A stretch of DNA of 64,000 bases from Pseudoflavonifractor_A sp022772585 (GCF_052065415.1 NZ_JBQHUB010000001.1:248001-312000), one strand, 5' to 3'; shown: positions 24,592 through 33,971, counted from the first letter of the stretch. Program-made: numbers and translations. Notes: generated by a model not told the origin, from the sequence alone.

Positions 24592-25509
24592 ATGGATATT
24601 CTCAGCGGATTCCTGGAGGCCATGGTCCGTATGGCCTGCCCCATTATGCTGGCCAGCCTGGGCGCGGTCTTTACCGCCCGCAGCGGCATCATCAACTTCG
24701 CCATGGAAGGCATCATGATCATGGGCGCCTTCTTCGGCGTGTATGGCTCCTATATGACGGGCAACCCCTGGGTGGGCGCCGTGCTCGGCATGCTGGGCGG
24801 TCTGGCCGCGGCAATGGTCCTGGGCGTCATGAGCATCTCGGTCAAGGTGGACCAGGTGGTGGCGGGCACCGGCATCAATGTGCTCTTCCTGGGCCTGACC
24901 AGCTACCTCTTCACCGTCATGTATCCCAACGGCCAGCCCTCCTCCGTCACCGGCTTCCCCTCCCTGGAGATCCCCGTGCTCTCCGCCATTCCCGGCATCG
25001 GCGGCATTTTTCGCCAGAACCTGCTGACCTATCTGGCCTATCTGATGGTGCCTGTGCTGTGGTACATCCTCAACCGGACCACCTTCGGCCTGTGCCTGCG
25101 CTCCGTGGGCGAGCAGCCCCACGCCGCTGACTCCCTGGGCATCAACGTGGACAGAATGCGCTATATCGCCATCGTGATTTCCGGCCTGCTGGGCGGCCTG
25201 GGCGGCGCGGCCCTTTCCCTTGGCCAGGTCTCCGTGTTCATGGAGAACATGACCTCCGGCCGTGGCTACGTGGCCTGGTCCGCCGTTACCGTGGGCAAGT
25301 GGAACCCCTTCGGCATCATGGGCGCGTCCCTGCTCTTCGGCGGCGCCGAGGCGGTGCAGCTGCGCCTGCAGGCCATCGGCATCGAGATCCCCCACCAGTT
25401 CACCCAGATGCTGCCCTACCTGCTGACCATGATCGTGCTGGCCGGTGTGGTGGGCAAGACCGTCGGCCCCAAGGCCATGGGCAAGCCCTTCGTGAAGGGA
25501 GAGCGCTGA
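24592..25509 (+). CDS. ABC importer permease 2 (BMP/nucleoside type, operon A)
   Basis: This is the 305-residue second permease of the same family. Typical elements are ARSGIINFAMEGIMIMGAF (residues ~28-46) and the coupling stretch RSVGEQPHAADSLGI (near 165-180), followed by GRGYVAWSAVTVGKWNPFG. Together with permease 1, the ATPase and the lipoprotein it makes a complete importer. The next gene starts one base after its stop codon, so the catabolic genes are in the same transcript. Confidence 0.92.
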   Translation: MDILSGFLEAMVRMACPIMLASLGAVFTARSGIINFAMEGIMIMGAFFGVYGSYMTGNPWVGAVLGMLGGLAAAMVLGVMSISVKVDQVVAGTGINVLFLGLTSYLFTVMYPNGQPSSVTGFPSLEIPVLSAIPGIGGIFRQNLLTYLAYLMVPVLWYILNRTTFGLCLRSVGEQPHAADSLGINVDRMRYIAIVISGLLGGLGGAALSLGQVSVFMENMTSGRGYVAWSAVTVGKWNPFGIMGASLLFGGAEAVQLRLQAIGIEIPHQFTQMLPYLLTMIVLAGVVGKTVGPKAMGKPFVKGER

Positions 25510-25510
25510 T

Positions 25511-26422
25511 ATGGCCTTTTCCGCAGACGATATGAAATTTCCCACCGTCTGCCCGAATCCGGAGCTCCTCGCCGCCCTGACGGCGGGGAGCTCTCTCCGG
25601 ACTCCGGACAAAGTGCGCCGGGTGATGGGTGAGCTGGTGTTCCCCCAGCCCCCGGAGGAGCGGCCCTATCTGTACGGCTGCATGGTGCTCTCCTTTGACG
25701 GAAAGATGGGCTTTCCCGACGATCCCGAGGGCACGCTCATTTCCAAGGAAAACCGGTTTGACCCCGTGGGCGGCAAGACCGACTTCTGGATCATGAACGT
25801 CTGCCGGGCCTACGCCGACGCGGTGATCCTGGGTACCGGCACCCTGAAGGCCCGGATGCACAAGGTGTGGTATGCCGAGGTCTCCGATCCCGACCTGGTG
25901 GAGGCCCGGCCCGGCCTGGGCAAGCGCACCGGCCAGCCCCTGAACATCGTGGCCTCCATCGACGGGCGTGACGTGCCCATGGAGCACGCCACCTTCTCCC
26001 TGGAGGAAAAGCCCCTTATCATGACCTCCCTGCCCGGCTGGCGCTATCTGGAGGAGCACATGCCCCAGCCGGTGCGCCTGGTGGACAGCCCCCGGGACCT
26101 GACCGCCGACCAGAGCGTCATCCAGGTGCTGGCGGCGGGAGAGGACCAGCCCGACACGGCGGCCCTTCTGAAGCTGCTGCGGGCGTGCGGCGTGAACTAC
26201 GTGTCAGTGGAGGCGCCGGGCTACATCTGGCAGCTCATCCGGGAGGGGTTCCTGGATGAGTACATGCTCAACTACTCCGGCGTCATGGCCGGCGGGAATA
26301 CCGCTCTGGGCACCTGGGCGGGACAGACCGTGGCCAGCCATCCCCACGCGGCCCTGCTCAGCGTGGGCTGGCATAAGGGGTTCCTCTATACCCGGCAGAA
26401 GCTCCTCTACGACAACATGTGA
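25511..26422 (+). CDS. RibD C-terminal/DHFR-like reductase domain protein
   Basis: This 303-residue soluble protein resembles the RibD C-terminal reductase domain (dihydrofolate-reductase fold), with YLYGCMVLSFDGKMGF near residues 50-65, DAVILGTGTLKARM near 100-113 and a late EAPGYIWQLIREGFLDEYML stretch. Family enzymes reduce a ribosylaminopyrimidine or pterin-like ring using NADPH. It is longer than a bare RibD-C domain (about 220 residues) because of an N-terminal extension of ~45 residues. It is encoded one base after the permease gene, far from riboflavin genes, so a catabolic substrate is likelier than riboflavin synthesis. Confidence 0.75.
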   Translation: MAFSADDMKFPTVCPNPELLAALTAGSSLRTPDKVRRVMGELVFPQPPEERPYLYGCMVLSFDGKMGFPDDPEGTLISKENRFDPVGGKTDFWIMNVCRAYADAVILGTGTLKARMHKVWYAEVSDPDLVEARPGLGKRTGQPLNIVASIDGRDVPMEHATFSLEEKPLIMTSLPGWRYLEEHMPQPVRLVDSPRDLTADQSVIQVLAAGEDQPDTAALLKLLRACGVNYVSVEAPGYIWQLIREGFLDEYMLNYSGVMAGGNTALGTWAGQTVASHPHAALLSVGWHKGFLYTRQKLLYDNM

Positions 26423-26461
26423 CGCGCCCCGCTCATCCAAGAGAGAAAGGAAAGTGGATCT

Positions 26462-27091
26462 ATGGTTAAGATCGTTGGACTCTGCGCCAGCCCCCGGAAG
26501 AGCGCGAGTGAATATGTGACCGAGCAGTGCCTGGCCGCCATCCGGGAGGCCTTCCCCGACGTGGAGACCGAGCTGGTCTCGGTCCGGGGCAAGAAGATCG
26601 CCGCCTGCACCGACTGCGGCTACTGCAAGCGGGAAAAGACCTGGTGCTGCATCAAGGACGACATGCAGCCGCTCTTTGAGAAGATCATCGAGGCAGACGG
26701 CATCCTGGTGGTGTCTCCGGTCTACGTGATGACCGCCACCCCCCAGCTCCACGCCATCTGTTCCCGGATGCGCCCCGCCATGCACTGCTATCCCGGCATG
26801 CTGCGCAACAAATTCGCCGCGGCGGTGGCTGTGGGCGGCACCCGCAACGGCGGACAGGAGACCACCATCAACGACATCATCCAGCTCTTCGGCACCCGTG
26901 CCATCAACATCGTGACCAACGAGTCCGGCGGCTACACCGGCGGTAAGGTCTGGTCCCAGGATCAGGGTGCCGAGGGCGCTGCCGCCGACACCATCGGCAT
27001 GAAGACCGCCACCGACCTGGCCAAGAAGCTGGCCGAGGTGTGCGTCATCTACGCCAAGGGCAAGGAAGCCCTTGCGGCGGAAAAGGGATGA
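26462..27091 (+). CDS. iron-sulfur flavoprotein (Isf-like) NAD(P)H/FMN reductase
   Basis: This 209-residue flavodoxin-fold protein has an N-terminal phosphate-binding loop (LCASPRKSASEY, residues 6-17). A compact cysteine motif CxxCxxCxxxxxxC (CTDCGYCKREKTWC, about 48-61) matches the [4Fe-4S] ligand pattern of Isf proteins. It should pass electrons between ferredoxin or NAD(P)H and a partner via FMN. In this operon it could reduce the substrate ring or supply the RibD-like enzyme. The ATG at 26462 has GAAAGGAAAG upstream, and the 3' end abuts the amidohydrolase gene. Confidence 0.82.
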   Translation: MVKIVGLCASPRKSASEYVTEQCLAAIREAFPDVETELVSVRGKKIAACTDCGYCKREKTWCCIKDDMQPLFEKIIEADGILVVSPVYVMTATPQLHAICSRMRPAMHCYPGMLRNKFAAAVAVGGTRNGGQETTINDIIQLFGTRAINIVTNESGGYTGGKVWSQDQGAEGAAADTIGMKTATDLAKKLAEVCVIYAKGKEALAAEKG

Positions 27092-27096
27092 TGGGC

Positions 27097-28443
27097 ATGA
27101 AGCAGGCATGGGTCCATGTACATATCGTCACGGTGGACCGGGAGGACCGGGTCTTTCCCGACGGCGGTATCCTCTATGAGGACGGTGTCATCCGCGCCGT
27201 AGGGGAGAGTGCTGAGATCGAGCGCCTGGCCCTGGAGCAGGGCGCTGAGATCAGAGATGGGGCGGGCAAATACCTCTTCCCCGGCCTCATCAACACCCAC
27301 ACCCACCTCTACCAGGAGCTGACCAAGGGCCGGGGCAGCGACCTGAGCCTGGAGGACTGGTTCCCCAAGGCCATGGCCCCGGTGGGCGCCGCTCTGCGGG
27401 AGCGGCATATGGAGGCCGGCGTGGAGCTGGGCCTGCTGGAGGCTGTCCGCAGCGGCACCACCACGGTGGCCGACTACATGCAGCACCAGCCCATCCCCGG
27501 CCTGGGCATCGTGGAGCTGGATGCAGCCCAGAAGCTGGGCGTGCGCATGGTCTACGGCCGGGGCTACCGGGACATCGGCCGGCCTGAGGTCATCGAGACG
27601 CCGGAGAAGATCTTTGCCGACGTGGATGACCTGCGCGGCCGCTATGAGTCCGGCGACGGTATGATCACGGTCTGGCTGGCCCCCGCGGCCAGCTGGGGCC
27701 TGAGTGACGGCCTCATGCGGGCTACCCGGCAGTATGCCGACGCCAACCATATGCCCATCATGATGCACCTCTTCGAGACCGGCAGCGACGATGCGGGCAG
27801 CCGGGAGCGCTTCGGCAAGCCCGCCATTGAGTGGTTTGAGGAGGCCGGACTGCTGGGCAGCGACCTGCTGGCCGTCCACTCGGTGGCCCTGGGCGAGGAA
27901 GAGCTTGCCAAATACCGGGAATATGGTATCATGGTATCCTACAACCCGGTGTCCAATATGTACCTTGCCTCCGGCGTGGCCCCCATCCGGCGTCTGCTGG
28001 ACATGGGGCTCACCGTGGGCCTGGGTACCGACGGCGCCGGTTCCAACAACAGCAACGACATGATCGAGGCCATGAAGTCGGGCGCCCTGCTGCAGAAGGC
28101 CTTCTCCCGGGATCCCCGGAGCCTGACTGCCCCCGAGGCACTGCGCATGGCCACCATCGAGGCCGCCCGCAGCCTGCGCATTGACCACCTGGTGGGCTCC
28201 ATCGAGGTGGGAAAGCGGGCCGACTTCTTCCTGTACGATCCCATGCGCAGCGTCAAGTCCTGCCCGGTGTGCGGCGATATCACCGCCACCCTGGTCTACT
28301 CCGGCGACTGCCAGGGGGTGGACACGGTGGTGGTCAACGGCCGTACCCTTCTCTCCGGCGGTGTCTTTACCCAGGCCGACGAGGCGGGTATTCTGGCCCG
28401 GGCCCGGGATATGGCGGAGGATCTGGCCCGCTGCATTTCCTGA
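27097..28443 (+). CDS. amidohydrolase of the TrzA/SsnA/guanine-deaminase group
   Basis: This 448-residue metal-dependent hydrolase has a composite beta-sandwich plus TIM barrel. Metal and catalytic residues are visible: HTH (near 66-68, INTHTHLYQELTKG), HLFE (near 223-226), AVHSVAL (near 260) and GTDGAGSNN (near 310). This group deaminates aminated N-heterocycles such as guanine, cytosine, S-adenosylhomocysteine, 8-oxoguanine or triazines. I chose ATG 27097 with AAAAGGGA eight bases upstream; ATG 27088 (overlapping the previous stop as ATGA) and ATG 27091 are alternatives. The substrate is not determinable from sequence. Confidence 0.85.
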   Translation: MKQAWVHVHIVTVDREDRVFPDGGILYEDGVIRAVGESAEIERLALEQGAEIRDGAGKYLFPGLINTHTHLYQELTKGRGSDLSLEDWFPKAMAPVGAALRERHMEAGVELGLLEAVRSGTTTVADYMQHQPIPGLGIVELDAAQKLGVRMVYGRGYRDIGRPEVIETPEKIFADVDDLRGRYESGDGMITVWLAPAASWGLSDGLMRATRQYADANHMPIMMHLFETGSDDAGSRERFGKPAIEWFEEAGLLGSDLLAVHSVALGEEELAKYREYGIMVSYNPVSNMYLASGVAPIRRLLDMGLTVGLGTDGAGSNNSNDMIEAMKSGALLQKAFSRDPRSLTAPEALRMATIEAARSLRIDHLVGSIEVGKRADFFLYDPMRSVKSCPVCGDITATLVYSGDCQGVDTVVVNGRTLLSGGVFTQADEAGILARARDMAEDLARCIS

Positions 28444-28480
28444 TATGATTTTCAATGCGTAAAAAGGAGCTTTGTGACCG

Positions 28481-29812
28481 ATGAATGAGATTTACGATCT
28501 GAACAGCTATATGAAGGCGCTGGAGGAGCACAACCTGCTCTTCACCGCCAGGAAGGAAGTGGACTGGAACCACGAGGTGGGTTCGGTCATCGCCACCCTG
28601 GAGCCCAGCGGCCGGGCGGCCTACTTCCCCCAGGTCAAGGACAAGGAGTTTGGCATCTGCGGCAACATGCTGGGGTCCATGGACTCCATCGCCGTGGCCC
28701 TGGGCTGCGCCAAGGAGGAGATTACCGACTTCCTGGCCGATAAGCTGGAGCATCCCATCAAGCCCCGTGTGGTGGACAAGGCCCCCTGCCAGGAGAACGT
28801 GCTCACCGGTGACGCCATCGACATGAACCGCCTGCCTGTGCCCATCCACGCCCCCAAGGACGGCGGCCCCATCATTACCGGCGGCGTCATCGTCTCCAAG
28901 GAGCTCAACGGCACCCGCCAGAACCTGTCCTTCCAGCGGATGCATGTCAAGGGCAAGGACAAGATCAGCATTATGATCAACGAGTGGCGGCACCTGAAGG
29001 AGTTCTACGACGAGGCTGAGGCCCAGGGCAAGGCCCTGCCCATCGCCGTGGCCATCGGCGCCGACCCGGTGGTCTACGTGGGCGCCGGACTGCGCTATGA
29101 CGGAGACGAGATGGAGATCGCCGGCGCCATCCGCGGCCGCCCCATGGACGTGGTGAAGTGTATCACCAACGACATCTATGTGCCCGCTGAGGCCCAGTTC
29201 ATCATCGAGGGCGAGATCCTGCCCAACCAGCGTGAGCTGGAGGGCCCCCTGGGCGAGTTCACCGGCCACTACTCCGCCCCCTGGAACTCCCCCATCATCC
29301 ACGTCACCGCCATCACTCACCGGAACAACGCCATCTATCAGACCATCAACGGCGCCTCCTTCGAGCATATCAACCTGGGCAACGTGCTGCCCCGTGAGCC
29401 GCTGATCAAGAACTTTACCACCTATGTGAGCAAGGGCGTCATCAACGTGCATATCCCACCCTACGGCTCCGGCTTCCTGGCCCTGGTCCGGCTGAAGAAG
29501 AAGAACCCCGGCGAGCCCAAGAACGTGGCTCTGGCCGCCCTGATGTCCTACGTGAACATCAAGAACGTCATCGTGGTGGACGAGGACGTGGATATCTACG
29601 AGCCCTCCGACGTGATGTGGGCCCTGTCCAACCGGGTGGTGCCCGAGAAGGACATCTCCTTCATCCACAACGCCCAGGGTCATGAGCTGGATCCCTGCTC
29701 CGACGAGCGGGGCGTGCAGACCAAGATGATCATCGACGCCACCCTCAGCGACGAGAGCCGCTGCCTGGAGCGGGTGCGCTACCCCAAGGTCAACCTGAAG
29801 GACTACCAGTAA
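28481..29812 (+). CDS. UbiD-family prenylated-FMN decarboxylase
   Basis: This 443-residue cytosolic enzyme matches the UbiD family in length and motifs: SFQRMHVKG with the conserved Arg (near 150), EGPLGEFTGHY with conserved Glu residues (near 257-267), and VVDEDVDIYEPSDVMWAL near the C-terminus. UbiD enzymes reversibly decarboxylate aromatic, heteroaromatic or alpha,beta-unsaturated acids and need prenylated FMN. The cofactor-making UbiX homologue is the next gene (45-base gap). Ubiquinone synthesis is not expected here, so a catabolic heteroaromatic acid is the likely substrate. Confidence 0.92.
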   Translation: MNEIYDLNSYMKALEEHNLLFTARKEVDWNHEVGSVIATLEPSGRAAYFPQVKDKEFGICGNMLGSMDSIAVALGCAKEEITDFLADKLEHPIKPRVVDKAPCQENVLTGDAIDMNRLPVPIHAPKDGGPIITGGVIVSKELNGTRQNLSFQRMHVKGKDKISIMINEWRHLKEFYDEAEAQGKALPIAVAIGADPVVYVGAGLRYDGDEMEIAGAIRGRPMDVVKCITNDIYVPAEAQFIIEGEILPNQRELEGPLGEFTGHYSAPWNSPIIHVTAITHRNNAIYQTINGASFEHINLGNVLPREPLIKNFTTYVSKGVINVHIPPYGSGFLALVRLKKKNPGEPKNVALAALMSYVNIKNVIVVDEDVDIYEPSDVMWALSNRVVPEKDISFIHNAQGHELDPCSDERGVQTKMIIDATLSDESRCLERVRYPKVNLKDYQ

Positions 29813-29857
29813 ACAGAGCGGAGCCAGGCGGACGGCCCAGCTCCGGAGGAGGAGAAC

Positions 29858-30460
29858 ATGGGAAAATACATCGTGGGCATCACCGGCGCCACCGGTTCCC
29901 TCTATGCCGACCGGGTCATCCGGAAGCTGCTGAACATGGGCCATGAGGTCCACCTGTGCATCACCTCGGCCGGACAGCTGGTGGCCCGCAGCGAGCTGGA
30001 CTGGGCCTGGGAGGACGGGGCCGCTCCGGCGGAGATCGAGGCTGCCCTTCAGGAGTACTATGGCAGCACCGCCCTGCGATACTATGACCTTCACGCCATC
30101 GGCGCCCGTATCGCCAGCGGTTCCTTCCGCACCGACGGCATGGTGGTGGTGCCCTGCTCCATGGGCACCTTGTCCGCCATCGCCAACGGCGCCTCCCACA
30201 ATCTGCTGGAGCGGGCGGCCGACGTGGTGCTCAAGGAGCGGGGAAGGCTGGTGCTGGTGGCACGGGAAACTCCCTTCAACACCATCCATCTGCAAAACAT
30301 GCTCACCCTCTCCCAGTGCGGCGCGGTCATCATGCCCGCATGCCCCTCTTTCTACAACAAGCCCGCCTCGCTGGAGGAGCTGGCCGATTTCTTTGCCGCC
30401 CGTGTACTGGACCAGATGGGCCTCCACGACGACACCATCCGCCGCTGGGACGGCATCTGA
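29858..30460 (+). CDS. ubiX: UbiX-type flavin prenyltransferase
   Basis: This 200-residue flavoprotein starts MGKYIVGITGATGSLYADRV, the classic UbiX/Pad1 beginning. VPCSMGTLSAIANG (near 90-103) and ARETPFNTIHLQNM (near 130-143) are conserved FMN- and dimethylallyl-phosphate-binding regions. It attaches a prenyl unit to FMN to make the cofactor for UbiD, its immediate upstream neighbour. GGAGGAG precedes the ATG. It is the last gene of operon A; a strong bidirectional terminator follows. Confidence 0.95.
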   Translation: MGKYIVGITGATGSLYADRVIRKLLNMGHEVHLCITSAGQLVARSELDWAWEDGAAPAEIEAALQEYYGSTALRYYDLHAIGARIASGSFRTDGMVVVPCSMGTLSAIANGASHNLLERAADVVLKERGRLVLVARETPFNTIHLQNMLTLSQCGAVIMPACPSFYNKPASLEELADFFAARVLDQMGLHDDTIRRWDGI

Positions 30461-30471
30461 AAAACAGCAAA

Positions 30472-30510
30472 CAGGCCCCCGCGGACAAAGTCCGCGGGGG
30501 CCTGAAGTTT
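30472..30510. terminator. bidirectional terminator between operon A and clpB
   Basis: CAGGCCCCCGCGGAC pairs perfectly with GTCCGCGGGGGCCTG around AAA (30472-30504), followed by AAGTTTTT. On the - strand it lies beyond the end of clpB. Confidence 0.85.
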
Positions 30511-30584
30511 TTAAACGGGGTGAGATGCGGCGCCCTGTGGGGGCGTAGGGCAGGGCGCCCTCGCCCCGCCGGGGCCAAGACCTG

Positions 30585-33212
30585 TCAGGAGACGATCTCG
30601 CCGGTGAGGACGGTCCTGCTGTCCACGGTGAGCTGGCCGTCCCGGACGTCCACCGTGATGGTGTCGCCGGGCTGGACCTGGTCGGCGATGATGCGCCGGC
30701 TGATGAGGGTCTCCACCGTGTGCTGCAGGTAGCGGCGCAGGGGACGGGCGCCGTAGATGGGGTCGTAGGCGGCGTCGATGATGAACTGCTTGGCCGCCGG
30801 GGTGAGGGCGCAGGAGAGCTGCTTGTCGCCCAGGCGCTGGTTGATCTCGCCCACCATCAGGTCGATGATGTGGGTGATGTTGTCCCGGGTCAGGGGCTTA
30901 TAGAACACGATCTCGTCCAGACGGTTCAGGAACTCAGGCCGGAAGGAGCGCTTGAGCAGCTCGTTGACCTGATCCCTGGCCTCTTCCGCGATCTCGCCGT
31001 CGGCTCCGATGCCGTCCAGCAGGAACTGGGAGCCCAGATTGGAGGTCAGGATGATGATGGTGTTCTTGAAATCCACGGTGCGGCCTTGACTATCCGTAAT
31101 ACGGCCGTCATCCAATACCTGAAGTAATACATTAAACACGTCGGGATGGGCCTTTTCCACCTCATCGAAGAGGATGACGGAGTAGGGCTTGCGCCGCACC
31201 GCCTCGGTGAGCTGGCCGCCCTCCTCGTAGCCCACATATCCGGGAGGGGCGCCGATGAGCCGGGAGACGCTGAACTTCTCCATATACTCGCTCATGTCGA
31301 TGCGCACCAGATTCTTCTCGGAGTCGAACAGGGCCTCGGCCAGGGCCTTGGCAAGCTCCGTCTTGCCCACGCCGGTGGGGCCCAGGAAGAGGAAGGAGCC
31401 GATGGGCCGGTCGGGGCTGGCGATGCCGGCCCGGCTGCGGAGGATGGACTCGGAGACAAGGCGCACCGCCTCGTCCTGGCCCACTACCCGCTGGTGGAGG
31501 ATGTCCTCCAGGTGGAGGAGCTTTTCCCGCTCGCCCTCCATCAGCTTGGACACGGGGATGCCGGTCCACCGCTCAATGATGCGGGCGATCTCCTCCTCGG
31601 TGACCTTGTCCCGCAGCAGGGAGGACTCCTTGCCCTGCTGGGCGTAGCCCTCCTCGATCTCAAGCTGCTTTTTCAGCTCGGGGATCCTGCCGTACTGGAG
31701 CTCGGCCGCGCGGTTCAGGTCATACTCCCGCTGGGCCTTTTCCAGAGCGGCGTTGGCCTCCTCCAGCTCGGCACGGAGCTGCTGGACCTTGCCGATGGCG
31801 TTCTTCTCGTTCTCCCACTGGGCCTTCTTGGCGTTGAACTCGTCCCGCATCTCGGCCAGCTCCTTCTGGATTTCGGCCAGGTGCTCCCTGGAGAGGGCGT
31901 CGTCCTCCTTCTTGAGGGCAGCCTCCTCGATCTCGTGCTGGATGATCTTGCGCTGGATCACGTCCAGCTCGGTGGGCATGGAGTCGATCTCGGTACGGAT
32001 CATGGCGCAGGCCTCGTCGATGAGGTCGATGGCCTTGTCAGGGAGGAAACGGTCGGTGATATAGCGGTTGGAGAGGGTGGCGGCGGCGATGATGGCGCCG
32101 TCCTGGATCTTGACGCCGTGAAAGACCTCGTACCGCTCCTTCAGGCCGCGGAGGATGGCGATGGTGTCCTCCACCGTGGGCTCATTGACAGTGACGGGCT
32201 GGAAGCGGCGCTCCAGAGCGGCGTCCTTCTCAATATACTGCCGGTACTCGTTGAGGGTGGTGGCGCCGATGCAGTGGAGCTCGCCCCGGGCCAGCATGGG
32301 CTTTAAGAGGTTGCCCGCGTCCATGGCGCCCTCGGTTTTGCCGGCGCCCACGATGGTGTGCAGCTCGTCGATGAAGAGGATGATGCGGCCCTCGGACTTT
32401 TTGACCTCGTTGAGGACGGCCTTCAGCCGTTCCTCAAACTCGCCCCGGTACTTGGCGCCGGCGATCAGGCTGCCCATGTCCAGGGCGAAGATGGTCTTGT
32501 CCTTCAGAGAGGCGGGCACATCCCCCTTCACGATGCGCTGGGCCAGCCCCTCGGCGATGGCGGTTTTGCCCACGCCGGGCTCGCCGATCAAAACCGGGTT
32601 ATTCTTGGCCTTGCGGCTCAGGATGCGGATGACGTTGCGAATCTCGTCATCCCGGCCGATGACCGGGTCCAGCTTGTTCTGCCGGGCCCGCTCCACCAGG
32701 TCGGAGCCGTACTTTTTCAGGGCGTCATAGGTCTCCTCCGGGTTGTCGCTGGTCACCCGCTGGTTGCCCCGGACGCCGGAGAGCGCCAGGAGGATGCCCT
32801 CATGGGTGATGTTATAGGTGCGGAAGAGCTCCTTCAGGGACCGGCCCGCGGTATCCACCAGGGCCAGGAGCAGATGCTCCACCGACACATACTCGTCCTT
32901 CATGCCCGCGGCGATGGACTCGGCGGCATTGAGGGCCTGATCCACATCCTGGGCCACGTACACCTTGCCCTGCTCCCGGCCGGAGCCGGAGACCCGGGGC
33001 AGCTTCTCCACCTCGGCCTTGACGGCGGCGGCAAAGGAGGGGACGGTGATGCCCATGTTCCCCAGCAGCTGGGGCACCAGGCCGTTCTCGGCCTGCAGCA
33101 GGGCCAGCAGGATATGGACCTGCTCGATCTGCTGGTTGCCGTACTCTGTGGCGATGGACTGGGAGGCCTGGATGGCCTCCAGGGATTTCTGGGTATATTT
33201 CTGAGCGTTCAT
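30585..33212 (-). CDS. clpB: ATP-dependent disaggregase ClpB (Hsp100)
   Basis: This is an 875-residue hexameric AAA+ chaperone with the complete ClpB order: N-terminal Clp-N repeats (1-145), AAA-1 with Walker A GEPGVGKT (near 207), the long coiled-coil middle domain (about 405-525) that separates ClpB from ClpA/C, AAA-2 with Walker A GPTGVGKT (near 609), and the C-terminal small domain. It rescues aggregated proteins with DnaK. ATG 33212 is chosen; the GTG at 33224 directly abuts AAAGGA. No CIRCE is seen right upstream. It may be co-transcribed with the small heat-shock gene or use an unrecognised promoter. Confidence 0.96.
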   Translation of the reverse strand: MNAQKYTQKSLEAIQASQSIATEYGNQQIEQVHILLALLQAENGLVPQLLGNMGITVPSFAAAVKAEVEKLPRVSGSGREQGKVYVAQDVDQALNAAESIAAGMKDEYVSVEHLLLALVDTAGRSLKELFRTYNITHEGILLALSGVRGNQRVTSDNPEETYDALKKYGSDLVERARQNKLDPVIGRDDEIRNVIRILSRKAKNNPVLIGEPGVGKTAIAEGLAQRIVKGDVPASLKDKTIFALDMGSLIAGAKYRGEFEERLKAVLNEVKKSEGRIILFIDELHTIVGAGKTEGAMDAGNLLKPMLARGELHCIGATTLNEYRQYIEKDAALERRFQPVTVNEPTVEDTIAILRGLKERYEVFHGVKIQDGAIIAAATLSNRYITDRFLPDKAIDLIDEACAMIRTEIDSMPTELDVIQRKIIQHEIEEAALKKEDDALSREHLAEIQKELAEMRDEFNAKKAQWENEKNAIGKVQQLRAELEEANAALEKAQREYDLNRAAELQYGRIPELKKQLEIEEGYAQQGKESSLLRDKVTEEEIARIIERWTGIPVSKLMEGEREKLLHLEDILHQRVVGQDEAVRLVSESILRSRAGIASPDRPIGSFLFLGPTGVGKTELAKALAEALFDSEKNLVRIDMSEYMEKFSVSRLIGAPPGYVGYEEGGQLTEAVRRKPYSVILFDEVEKAHPDVFNVLLQVLDDGRITDSQGRTVDFKNTIIILTSNLGSQFLLDGIGADGEIAEEARDQVNELLKRSFRPEFLNRLDEIVFYKPLTRDNITHIIDLMVGEINQRLGDKQLSCALTPAAKQFIIDAAYDPIYGARPLRRYLQHTVETLISRRIIADQVQPGDTITVDVRDGQLTVDSRTVLTGEIVS

Positions 33213-33320
33213 AGACGCGTTCACATCCTTTCAAATGGGGAATGCAGGGGTGGGCCGAAGCTCCGCCCCAGAAAAGAATACCCCCGGCGGGGCGTAAAAG
33301 CAAGGGGGCGCAAACGAAAG

Positions 33321-33352
33321 AGGAGCCGGCCAGCGAGAGCTGGCCGGCTCCT
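33321..33352 (-). terminator. terminator between hsp20 and clpB
   Basis: AGGAGCCGGCCAG pairs with CTGGCCGGCTCCT. On the - strand a T-rich tail (CTTTCGTTTG) follows, so most hsp20 transcripts should end here. Confidence 0.7.
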
Positions 33353-33360
33353 GCTGACCG

Positions 33361-33789
33361 TCAGTCGATGGCGATCCGCTTGGCCTCGGGCACCGCGGGC
33401 TTGACCTTGGGAAGAGTCAGCTCCAGAATGCCGTTTTTGTAGGCGGCGGTGATGCCGCTCTCATCAATACCGGAGACGTCGAAGCTGCGGGAGAAGGAGC
33501 CGTACCGGCGCTCCCGGCGGATATACTGGCCCTTGGAGTCCTTCTCCTCGCTGGTCTCGCGGTGCTCGGCGGAGATGGTGAGGATGCCCTCCTTCAGGTC
33601 CAGGCGGATGTCCTCCTTCTCAAAGCCGGGGAGCTCGGCCTCCAGCACATACTGGTCGCCGGCGTCCCGGATATCGGTGCGGAAGGCGGGGAGACTGGTG
33701 TTGTTCTCGCCAAAGAATTTACGCTGGAAGTTATCAAAGGTGTCAAAGAAATTGTCGTTGCCGCGCTCGAACGGAAGCATACCAAACAT
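33361..33789 (-). CDS. small heat-shock protein, Hsp20/alpha-crystallin family
   Basis: This 142-residue ATP-independent holdase has the normal Hsp18/Hsp20 length. The N-terminal arm (MFGMLPFERGNDNFFDTFDN) is followed by the alpha-crystallin domain (about 38-128, with LEAELPGFEKEDI and the consensus-like AAYKNGILELTLPK) and a short C-terminal tail. The start at 33789 is set by AAAGGAGA seven bases upstream; the frame extends further but without family residues. A perfect CIRCE lies about 215 bases upstream, implying HrcA control. Confidence 0.95.
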   Translation of the reverse strand: MFGMLPFERGNDNFFDTFDNFQRKFFGENNTSLPAFRTDIRDAGDQYVLEAELPGFEKEDIRLDLKEGILTISAEHRETSEEKDSKGQYIRRERRYGSFSRSFDVSGIDESGITAAYKNGILELTLPKVKPAVPEAKRIAID

Positions 33790-33971
33790 AGTGATCTCTC
33801 CTTTATCCATTGCGGATGATGATTGGGACGGGGTTAGCAGTCTGACGCGAAGTGTGCTATTCATAGGGAAATATTCATCCTTTCGTCCTCATTCAGAGGA
33901 GGAACAGCGCCTTGACTTGCCGCCCTCATCTCTCTTTGTTGTCTCCAGTATAGGGCCGGATTATGAACAAA

